From the NCBI GenBank assembly GCA_002633005.1, contig NMRA01000156.1, positions 112,327 to 176,326 of the forward strand: a DNA stretch of 64,000 nt. Reading direction: 5' to 3'. A model generated the notes under the pieces. It ran no database searches and was not told where the DNA came from. It worked only from the letters and a program-made list of their open reading frames with translations. Every line of letters begins with the position of its first letter. Positions within the stretch are counted from its first letter, which is position 1. The stretch is from Phoronis australis (Eukaryota; Phoronida; Phoronidae). This document shows, in pieces, positions 35,901 to 47,900 of this stretch. The translations under genes were made by a program, and so were the position numbers.

Positions 35901-38900
35901 TGGCATTGTTATTCTTGTGTACGGCAAAAATTCTCCAATTTGGGACACAAATATTGGCTAGAATTTCTAATTTTCAGAGCCTTGCAAAATTGCTGCAAAT
36001 GCTAAACATTTTATAAAAAATGCTTGTGAAAGAAATCTTTACTACGCAGATCATCCTGACTACAAAGTAAAAAGTTCTTCTGAGTTAATTTTGTTGAGAA
36101 ATTTGTCAAAATTTAATACCAGTTGTTGGTATTCCCTGACGAGTTGCTATTTTTAAGGCATGAACAGATCTGCCACGTGGGTTGTAATTGTGAAGCACTT
36201 CGCTACCAAAGTGTCATGTGAGGACAGACGCTGTTCTTTCTAATGGTCTAACTTGATTTTTCAGGATTCATCAGTCCAGCGTGCTCTGTCCCGAGCCTGT
36301 CCTACTCCGGAGTCACGTTCTAGTGATGGGTTTTGTCGGCACTAATGGCTGGTCAGTAGATTCTTCACATTAACTTTCTGATAGAAGTTATAGTTGGTCA
36401 GGGGTGACCTGGTTAGGTTTTCTCATTCTTTCAGTTCTGTGACAATTTTGTTTTCTTCGGAGCTGTTGTGTAGTAGATGGAACTGTTTGGAATAAGGCAA
36501 GCAGGTGTTTCAAGACCCACAGATCTGTGGCAATGAATTGTCAACCCCCTTTTGATACTCACTGAAAACCCTTAGCCAGAATATTAATTTGAGATTTATT
36601 GGAATATATATGCAATTGGGCATCTGCCCGAAGTATAACAAATACAAGAGATATTAAATTGTCAGGTGAGCTACAGACTAGATGGTAAAGTATGATGCTT
36701 CAGAGCACAGTGGACAATTTTTTGAAGCGAAATATTGGAAGTTCTCACAATTTAGTAGAAAGTTATTTCTTACATGAACCTTACCGGTGAACAGAACTTA
36801 TTTTGTGATGTCACAAGAAATTCCTGTTTAAATAATATGGGAGAATGGCAACAGAGGCCACTTAAATACCTGAAGAAAATTCTCTAGATTACACTAGTGA
36901 AATATCAGTTCTACCTTACCGACCATGTCAGATTGGGTGGCGGCCTTACTACGCTGTTATGACTGTACAACTACCAGAAAAAGTACATGGTCGCTGGCAA
37001 ATGTGATTACGATGCGAGAATGTTTCCCAAACCCGTTAGGCCAGGGTTTCTCTCTTACCATTCTTCTATGGTGACGGAAAATGTTCCTGAACATGTTGAG
37101 GTTGCGGTAAGTGTGGAAACGTGCTGGAAACACGTTTGTGAGGGCAACGCTAGCATGAAGTCACCATTGCAAGTGTTACGATTTTCGTATCGTCTTCATG
37201 TGGCGTTTGCTGCGCGTGCATTACGTTCATAGAGATGTGTCGAGACGTGACTCGGTGATCATTGGCCACCATAGAGACCAGAGCATGATATCTCATGTTT
37301 CTAACACGCTTGCCATTTTTGTTGTCACCTTATAGCACTTTGGGACCATTTCCGTCGCCATAGCAGCGCAGTAAGGTTGTTGCCATGGTCACATGGGGCT
37401 ATCAGAGCTACATGCATTTAGGTCACGTGGGTGTTTCATCCCACAAACTCCCCACGCTTTTAACCGTCTTCTGTTTTCCATCTACAAGTGCCACCTAGGG
37501 AAGATTGAGTGGCCCAGCTGCAACCTGAAATCTTGTTGCCTGAAAATTCCTCTGTTTCTGGGCTTGAGTTTTGAACTGTTTCCCTAGGCCCGCACCCAAA
37601 CTGAAAGATGCGGAGATCTCCGACTCGAAGGCACGTGAGCTATACCATCAGTGTGTTCACTACGTACGGACTTTGTATCAGGAGTGTCGGCTGGTGCATG
37701 CTGATCTCAGCGAGTTCAACATGCTGTGAGTACGAACTAATAAAGTTCTGGGTTTGAGTTCCAGTCAGGACAAATCTTTTCACTTATCTATAAGTCACGT
37801 GATGTGACCAAAGTGGCATGTAAGAATGCTTGTAATTCGTGTTTACACAATATCAATACACTGATTTATAACAGGAGAATTTCGTATTAGTTAAAAAGGT
37901 TATTTGATGAATCATGAAAAGACTTCAAAAAGGTTGACCATTACATAAAACTGATGTCGTCATGTAGATGCTCAGGACTGAGTATTGGTCACATTCAATC
38001 ATCGTACGCTTATAACTCTGGATTCAATTTTGGAGGATTGATGTCATTGCAGTTTGTCTTTTGTTTTACCCGGAGTGATTTCTGTAATGTAGGATAGTCT
38101 TGACTTGTCGAACGACCGTTCCATGTTCAGTTTACTCAGATAATTTAACATTCCAGCCTCGCTAACCAATCATTTCAGTGGCGTCCATTTTGCATGTTTA
38201 TTCGAGATAGGTGACCCTGGCTTTTCACTCCAGTGATTTTACTTAGTCTTGCGGGATTACGTTTTTCTGTCGTTAACAAACTTCGTCTATGTAATGCAAT
38301 GCAGGGTTTCTCTTTTTTGCAGTTTTGTCCCATACAGTTCACTGTATGTGTTAGTATTTTCTAATTCTGATGCTATTGAAGAAGTCATCCTGAATAAACA
38401 AATCTTGAGTCAAAGTAAACAACATGAGATTATCTTTTCCAGATATGACAGCGGTCACCTGTACGTGATTGACGTTTCACAGTCGGTGGAGCACGACCAC
38501 CCTTGTGCCTTGGAATTCCTGAGAAAAGATTGCACTAATGTCAACGGTGGGTGTGCTGACTGTGAAGTCTGGGAATTTCTGTTTGGATTTTCCATTTAAA
38601 AGCATCTTCACTTGGGTTCCATTTCGGAATTCTCATTTTGACTCTAATGTTTTGTATTGGAAGCTTTAGGCTGCTGTTAATAGATGTGTAGTTCCAATAT
38701 TGCTACAAGCCACTGATATAAGATCTGTCATAGCAGGTTCACATAAGTGGTAAAAACATACATTCTGTCTGGGTAAGAGTCGTTTTTCTCAGCATTTTTT
38801 TCACCATTTCATTAGCAAAAGTCGTGTTAAAGCATGTCCACTCACTTTAATAGTGCGTTAAATTGATTTATCTGTGCATGCATGACCCAGTGTTTTCCAC

Positions 38901-41900
38901 TACACAAAATTCAAACGCGACTTGAATTACAAAATTCATGGAGCTGTTTGAAAGTCAATATCCTTAATGTGGAGAGTCTGTGAATAAAGGGATTGAACTG
39001 GTACCAAAAGTCCAAACTTGACCCATGTAAGCTAAACTTGTCACGGCTAAATTCATACTCACTGCTGTGATGAGTGCAGAACACCATGAGACTGGATTAA
39101 GCAGATATTACTTCACTAATTTCTTGAAAGATGGGCAACAAAAATAAAATAAATAATCGAGAACTGTTTTATCGTTGAATGTTCCGCATAAATTTTCATT
39201 GTCTCTAATGGCCTTTCATGATTAAATGCACTATGTCTTGTGAATGGAAAGTATGATATTTTCCACTTATTTTGCTCAACATAATTGTCAAAATCGAAGA
39301 ATTTACCAAAAGTTGTTTTATGACATCGGTAAAAACCATGCTAGTAATAGTATTTTTGTGGAGAAATGTGACGAAATGGAATATCACGTGTTGGCCATAT
39401 TGTGTGCTAAATAAGTTAGAAATTACGGTGTTGTTAGGATTGATTAGTTCATGTTTGTTGTTCAAAGATGAAATGAACCTGTGTTCAGTGATGAGATTTT
39501 GTTCATTTTATTTTTTAGACTTTTTCAAGCGACGGGGTGTGTGCACCATGACACTGAAGGAACTTTTTGACTTTGTCACTGACACTAGTATCACAGACGA
39601 CAACGTGGAGCAATACTTGGAGAAAATGATGGAGGTTGCCGCCAACAGGACATTGGAGGAGATTACAGAGCAGGAGAAGGTTGATCAAGAGGTGCGTAGT
39701 GGTGGAGGGCGAGGGGGGAAGGTGGAAGGGCTGGATGTTGTAGATGGCCGTTATCAGGATGTTGGGGGAATAGGTTAATGAAAAGTTGTGAAGTGGTGGA
39801 GAGGATAGGCGAAGGTGGGGGGGTATGTTGTAGATGGCCGCTAGAAGGATGCTGGAGGAAAGGGTTGATCAACAGGTGCGTAGTGGTGGAGGGCAATTGG
39901 GGGAAGGTGGGGGGGAGGGGGCACTGGGAGGATGTTGTAGGTGGCCGCCAGCCGGGCGTTGGAGGAAAAGGTTGATGAGTACCGGGATTTTCTGTAGATA
40001 AGCCCATGGGTGTGTATTTGGAAAATGAAAAATTTGGTACGTTTTAGTAATACCTATAAACGTCCAGGCATTTATTCGAAAAAGGGGGTTGTGTAAACGG
40101 AAAGGTTTCCTGACTTTTACATTTTTTTCTTAAAAAATAGCTGTGTTTTTAAATTTTATGTCAATAAATGCATTGTTCGACAGCACTTTTTTCAGTTTGA
40201 TTTTTATAAATGATAAATGCTCCACAAAACTGAATTTGTCACTAAAAGTTTAGTCAGCATTATAGTTTTCCAATGAAACACCCATGGGTATTTCATCGGG
40301 TGGACTTGTCTATGGAAAATCGCGGTACGTGTGTAGTGATAGAGGAGAAATGTTTAATCAAGATGTTCAAGTGACGGGACTGGGGAAATAATGGAGCTGG
40401 ATGACAGCAAGATGTTGGAGAAGATTATAGAGCAGGAGAAAGTTTATCAAGATATGCATAGTGGTGAAGGGGGATAGGGGATTGCAGGGGGGGAGGAAAG
40501 TATGGGATGGGGGGGGGGTTTGGAGTGGAGAGGACGGTGGAAGTTATACACAAGTCTGTGCGTTTAGCCAAGTATCTTCAACACCTCATTATTTAACTCA
40601 GTAAAGTACATGGAAACATGTAGAATCGAAATTTTTACTTTATACCAATCTGTAACCACTTCTATCGATACCCTTAAATGCAGATGGTCCAGCGCAGCAC
40701 AGGTAAATGAGAAATTTATCACTGATATAACGCGTTTTGTTTACTTTTCAGGTATTCAGAAATGCGTTTATTCCACGTACGCTCGATGATGTCATCAACG
40801 TGGAGAGAGACTACGTGAAGGCTCAACAGGGTGAAACTGACGAGGTAATGACTGTTAACGTTCCCCGCTCTCTATCAGAAGTGGATTGATAAGTATTGCC
40901 TTTTGGGTGCTTGCGTCCTGCCTCACTGGTGTTACTGATGAATTACATGATGCTACCCTCAAAGGCAATCCATGAATGGGTAGCCAATACAAATGAACAT
41001 AAGAAAATCCATTCAAAGAAGGCTTTAAATGGACACTGTTGATTTTTGGACGAAAAATGCATTTTAGGACTCTTGTTAAATAGAATACTTCTTGAAGTTA
41101 TTAACTTTGACCAGAGCTAAAAAAACAACAAAATCTGTTGCATTTTTGTGAATTTATTACAAACCTCTAATTGTTGCCACTCCAGACATTTACTGAGGCC
41201 AATGTCTTCACTATTTAAATATGCTTGAAATACTCTGCTATTTGACGCATGAGATTTGGCTTAGGGGCGTAGCGTTCAGATGGTGCTGCAGAGCTAGTGT
41301 GTTTGATTCCGCGCTGCGACTCGTTTTTGTGAAAGTACTTTTCTCGCGAAGAATGTCCCTTCAAACTGGTAAATGACTGTCTTGTTGGATGTCAAACATA
41401 CAATAACAAAAATGTGACACTCTCCTAAGTCTTAACTGTTAGATGTAATGTACAAGACTGCCAACATCAATGGGTACTTCTACATGTAAACATACACAGA
41501 GATGACTCTCTTTCTTGGAACTACCGGGGTTTTCCGTAGATAAGCCCACCTGATGAAACGCCCATGTGCGTTTATTCGGAAAATTATGCCGAATAAACGC
41601 CCATGGGCATTTAGTTGGTGTTGCAACTTCTCGTGTCAAGTGACCAGATAGTGCTGCGTTTATTTGGAAAACTTCCTTTTAAAAGCCCACTTAGCGTCAA
41701 CTTTTAGTCACTAAGTCAGTTATGTAGAGCATTTATCAATTATAAAAACGAATGAAGTGTTGCCGAACTATGCATTTATTACTATTAAATTTTAAAAACA
41801 GATTTAAATACAAAATCAGCTAGGAAACCACTTAATCTACGTGTATTCAGTCCATGTCAATGTTGTCATCCAGCTCCTTGGCCGAATTTCTTTCCACCTC

Positions 41901-44900
41901 CGAGTCGCTGAAGGGATCCCGTGACTTGCCGTCCATCTCTTGGTTACCCGCGTTGTATCCCATGTGTTCGCGAATCCGGGGTTGAATAATACGGTAGAGA
42001 CCATTTGCCCATCAACATTCGAATGCTCTGATAATGATGTCTTGCGGGATTTTCCGCATGGCTGAAGATACAACATCCAGAAGTTTTTTCTCGTAGGATG
42101 GGGGGCTGCGATATCCTCTCGGAGTTGTATTCTTTCTCTCCGTTTTCAAGTCAACACTGATACACGGGTGATAACAAACATGACCACCGGACCCTAAAAA
42201 CATGACCGCCGGTCCTCCAAATCGGACCAACTCACCACAAAACAGGATCTGTGGGATCAAATGGGACCGCCGCACCAAAAAAAAATGGGACAGAGGCATC
42301 TAAAAACATAACACCGCTCCACAACAAAACAAGATCGCTGCAGACTGAACGTGACTGCCAGACAAAATGTAAGTTATCAATGTCTTTGTGCGACACGTAA
42401 CCGGCCAGCTAGTCAAAATAAGCTTGGTAGCAATGTATGATGAGGTCTGTTAGACCCCGAAATTTCACATGCTCGAACTTGTTATTTTTTCACAATACGT
42501 GGTAAGAGTGTTCAAGCCGAAGTTAATAGATTTTCTACTAAGCGTCCTTGGATGCTATCCTCTTTGCCACAAGGAGGTCTACAAGTGTTATGCACATTAA
42601 TTTTTTTGTCCCGCTGGGCAAATATCACAAAAATTGATAAGTTGCTACACAATTAACGTTGTTAACAGGTATCAACACAGAAGGGCTGTTTCACTTACAA
42701 AAATACATATCGCGCATCATGCTGGTATTTACGTAGCCAAAATTATGACTTTCCGTTTACACACCCCCCTTTCCGAATAAACGCCCGGGCGTTTATCGGT
42801 GTTACTAAAATGCCTGAAAATTTTCACTTTTCGAATACATGCCCAAGGGCTTATGTACGGAAAACCTTGGTAATAGCAGTTATCCCACATGGGAAGTTGT
42901 TCGCTATCAGTCATGAATCAGAAAAAATTGTTACCATGTCTGTGTTGGTATTTTAATAGGTGGCACATATTGTTGCGAAAGTTTTTGATCGATAACAGTT
43001 CTTTGCCAATAACTATTTTGACCAGCTGGTATGGGCGCTATCACAAACGAGAGTGCAGACAATAAACTTGGACATAACCGTGTCTCGATTAGGGGAATTC
43101 TACACACCGCAACGCTTTGTCTGTGCCATCTGGTTTTCATGTTTGTAGTTAGAACTGTATTAGTGTGACATGGCCCCTGATAACAAGAGAATGTCTGTTG
43201 TGACAGCACTCTCCAAAGACTGGGCAAGTTGATATTCATCTCAGTTATAGGCAAAGATGTGCTGAAAAGAAATCAAATATTTGCACCCACCATAAGAATT
43301 AGAGTTAAATACGTCACCCTTATGTTGTTTTTTTTTTCTGGAGAGTTTTATTTTGTTGTGTTTTTCCGGAAAATTGGCATAGCAAGTGTTTTTGCAGTAT
43401 TTGCCAGCATTGTATTTGTTGAAGAGTTTGCTACAATACCTGGTATACATTGTCATGATCTTCTAGGTAGAATAATGTGTTTCTGAGATCATTGAAAAAT
43501 GTGGCTACTTCGAGTTTAATGACGCATCGTTTCCTCAGCGTAAGACCTGTCACAATTTTTGTTACGTTTTCTGCCAATCACCCATGACCAAAATGTTAAA
43601 TATTGTGAAAGTTAACATAATGGTTGGCTAAAACCATGCCATGAAAACATTGAATGAATAGTAGAATAAAAACGATAAAACTTGTGTTGTGAATTTTGTA
43701 TTTGAATGCTTTTGTTCACAGCATAATGTAAATTTCCCCGAATGTTAAGCCATGGCATTTTATACCATATATTTGCAGTAGAAAAATGTCAAATTTATAC
43801 GTCTTCACCGATGCGGTGATGCGATTTGATGAAATATAAGACGCCATCATTTGAAAAAAAGTGATAATTGTTTGGTCTAAATTTTCACTGATTCTCTATG
43901 AGAACTGATTATCTTGTGGGCTTGTTTTGTTTTTGCGATGAATTAGCACCGTGTTATTGAATAGCCATTGGATGGCAAGATCCCTTTGGCACGATGCCAA
44001 GTGTTGGTAACCAGGCACTTGTGGTCACATTTGTGAACAATTTCCTTATTAACTGTTATGTATTACGCTGTGTTTTGTACATTACCATGGTTACCTTGGA
44101 TAGTTTGCTCCTACTTGGCATCCTGTTTGAGGAGAGCCTGATTTATTCTCCACGAAATCAGAAAAGCTGCAAAAGTGACAGAATCCGACTTCTTTCACAG
44201 AATGAAGCAGTTTTGAACAGAATTCACATATTTCAGTTAGTATTGGATACTGTAATTTCAATATTTTTGGTTTCTAATCGCCAGAAAATATTATCAATAA
44301 ATTTGCACGACATTTTCAAGTAATTGTTCATTCTTTCAGAAGTTGGTGTTAATGTTCCATTTTTGAGAAGGTATAAGATGACATGCAATAAGTTATCGGT
44401 AAAATTGGGTTGCTGCATAGTACACCGGAAAACAGTAAGCCAATTTCCTGATCACAAGTATGCTATTTATCCATTTGATATTGTAAAACGGAATTTGCTA
44501 ATTTCCAAAACGAAAAAACCCAGAAATTTGTGTTTCCTGTTTTTGAAAACGAAAACGAAAAGTCAAGGTGTATACTGTTAGTGATAATTGTACATAATTT
44601 TGCTTAATAGTGTCTGTAAATGGAAATCCATATTGAGGAGTTGTGGAATCGCTGTGCTTTGTACTTAAGCACAATGACATCGGCAAACGTTGACAGAAAT
44701 TGTCTTGTGGCTAGAAATTATGTTGTGTAAGGTCTAAAATAAAAAACTCCCCGAGATTTTTAAGATGCACTGCATCGCTTTAGCACAATGACGTCTGTAA
44801 ATGTAGGACAGAAACCATCTTCTTGTGGCTAAAAATTATGTAATCTTCTACAAGTTCTATTAATGGAAAACCACCTGAGACATTCAAGACCCAAAGCAAT

Positions 44901-47900
44901 GCTTCAGCACAATGATGCTGGCGAAAGTGGAACAGAAATGGCATTGTGTAGTAAAAACTGTATAATCTTGTTATGGTTTAATAATGGAAAGCCCTCTGAG
45001 ATTTTCTAGACCCACTGCAAGTCTTCAGCACATGCCATCCTCAAACGTTGGACAGAGATGGCTAGCTTGTTCCTTAGTAACTTACAGATCAACCCACTTG
45101 AGGTCACTGAAATATATGTTTTAAAGCCACTACACACCACTATCTGGTGGTAAAACATATTTTTTCACACAAGAATTTGCACTTTCAGAGAAATGTCGTC
45201 ATGGTCTTGCCCCGTGTTTTGCACTGAAATTGACATCAATAGATCACCTGAAATTCACAACAGCATTGCTGCGTGGCAATTAAAAATAACCCACACGCAA
45301 TTCCTGGCAACTTAAAGTGGTCTGGACCAATAACAGACCTGTTGGTTCTTTTCAACAGGGCTTGCAATATTCCTCTTTTAAGAGGATTTCCTCTTTTTTG
45401 GTTTCAATTTCCTCTTATTTATTTTCCAGTTTCCTCTTTTTATGTGCCCACATATTTATATGTGGACGCGTTATGCCGTCATCTCCATCCGTCCGACGTC
45501 CGTCCGGCGTCCGCTGCTCTATCTCCAAAGCGCCTTGATGATGTTCATGAAATTTTGCACATGTGTTCCTTCCGTAGATGGAACGGCATGAGTGAACTTT
45601 CGGATGGATCCGTCTACTGGTGTGCCCCCTAGTGGCAGTTTTAGTTTTTTACGTTTACCTCTGTATCTTCAAAAGTCCTGAATGGATTTTCATAAAATTT
45701 GGTATATAGGCACCTATTAGTGAGATGACGCTATCCTCCCGTTTTCAGATGGATTTGACGAAGTTTGCGCCACCTAGTGGCCATTTTTACTGTTTTCGAG
45801 TATTTTTTTGAGTCCACCCCTCTATCAATCAAACCGCTCAAAGGATGATTGTATGTTCTTACTATCAAGTGGACGGCTGACGATGATTTTCTGATGACTT
45901 CGACTACTGGGGCGCCTCCTAGTGGCAGTTTTGTTTTTTTGCACCTATGGCTGTTTCCCCTAAACCATTCGCAGGATCTTTACTGAATTTAGTAAGTGTA
46001 TTTATATGATATTAACAACAAAGGACGACGACTTTCAGACGAATCTGACTGCTGGTGTGCCACCTAGTGGCAATTTTATTCTTTTTTACGTTTACCTCAG
46101 TTTGTTCAAAGGTCCTCAACGTATTTTCATAAAATTTGGCATACAGGCATCTGTTAATTAGGTGACGCTATCTCTCCGTTTGCAGATGGATTCGACCTAG
46201 TTTGCGCCACCTAGTGGCCATTTTTATGCGCCCACATATTTATATGTGGACGCATTATGCCGTCATCTCTGTCCGTCCGTCCGTCCGTCCGTCCGTCCGT
46301 CCGGGCGGCGTCCGTCCGGCGTCCGGCGTCCGCTGCTCTATCTCCAAAACCCTTTGACATACGTTCATGAAATTTGGCACATATGTTCCATTCATGAATG
46401 GGACGGCATGTGCGAACTTTCGGACGGATCCGANCTTTAAGCAACTGGTGTATAGGATGTGCTTGTATTATGAAGATTACTCACATTTTGCCCCTAGCCT
46501 ATTGAGGAGACAATGACCATGCCTTTCCATTTTGCAAAGTATGCCCTCTACTGGCCACTTTATGGTACCAATAAACAACCCTAGAAGGATACCGTATGCG
46601 GTGCAATTGTGGGCGCATTTCAACGCTCCGCGTTGCTCTTGTTACTGTTTTTAGCCTGTTTTTTGGCGTCCACTTGTCTATCAACCAAACTGCTTTCAGG
46701 ATAATTGTGAAAATTTGCATGTATGTTTTTACTATGAAGTGGACAGCTAGTTCGACTACTGTAGCGCCTCCTAATGGCAGTTTTTTTTGCGCTCATGGCT
46801 GTATCTATTAAACGTTTGCAGGATCTTTTCCTAATTTAACAAGTGTATTTATATGATGTTGACAATGGACGACGACGACTTTTGGATGGATCTGACTACT
46901 GGTTTGCCCCCTAGTGCCAATTATAGTTTTTTACGTTTACCAGTCTGTATCTTCCAAGGTCCTCAACAGATTTTCATAAAATTTTGAATAATAGGCATCT
47001 ATTGGTGAGATGACGCTATTGTCCTGTTTTTAGATGGAATCTAGGTATTTTGCGCCACCTGTTGGCCATTATTGTTGTTTTCAAATCTTCTTATTGGCAT
47101 CCACCCCTCGATCAACCAAATCTTTCTAGGGATGGTTTTGAAAATTGACGTATATGTTTTCATTGTAAAGAGGACGTTTGATGATGGCGACTGACTACTG
47201 TGGCACCTCCTAGTGGTATTTTTTTGCGCCCATAACTGTATCTCCAAAACCCACTGCAGGATCTTTATTAAATTTAGTATGTGAATTTATGTGAAGATAA
47301 CAGACAATGACTTTCAGGCGGATCGAACAGACACTGTGCCCACAAGTGGCAATTTCATTTTGTTCTGTTTTCCTTTGTTTCTCTAAAGTTCCTTGACAGA
47401 TTTTTATGAAATATGGCATGTTCCCATTTTTGGATGGATTGTACATTTTTGCGCCATCTAGAGGCCATTTTTATGATACAAATAAATAACCCTAAAAGCA
47501 AACCATTTGCGATGCATTCGTGGGCACATTTCAACACTCCGCGTTGATCTTGTTTTGTCTCATATCATTAATTTGGCTTTTCTTCATGCAAAACTGTTTC
47601 AGTTAAATTTTACAAAGAAATATATCTATAACTCAAGCCTATTTATTTGTGGAACAATACATCACTTGGAAAATTTTCCTCTTTTTTGTCATTGGTTATT
47701 CCAAGCCCTATTTCAAGACCAGATATTATTTCTAATAATAATTGCTGGTTTTATAAGTCTTAATATTAAAAAGTTGTTTTTTGACAGACGCACTGGAATA
47801 AAAGTGGTGTGTGGTTTCAGTTAATACAGTGTATATCATCTACTTACATGCAAGAGGCAAACAAACATCTCTTGATAGACTAAGCATTGTTTGTTGTCAC

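Larger units (their letters stand above)
45440..47560 (+). repeat. Interspersed modular repeat with about 145-bp internal period, two or more nested copies
   Basis: Copies begin with GCCCACATATTTATATGTGG (near 45446 and 46228), followed by GTCC-rich sequence and CTGCTCTATCTCCAAA. 3' ends resemble GTGGGCACATTTCAACACTC, at about 46610 and 47520. Inside, CTAGTGGC-type cores recur near 45630, 45772, 45913, 46062 and 46208 and continue past 46900. The spacing is 141-149 bp. A related copy lies at 51390-52195. Class not recognised. Confidence 0.7.

Noticed and set aside
39663-40007. 114-codon proline-rich minus-strand frame
   Set aside because: It is the antisense reading of the G-rich exon 11 minisatellite.
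45440-47560. CRISPR-like array
   Set aside because: The period is about 145 bp, the cores are short and diverged, and the genes are animal; this is a eukaryotic repeat.
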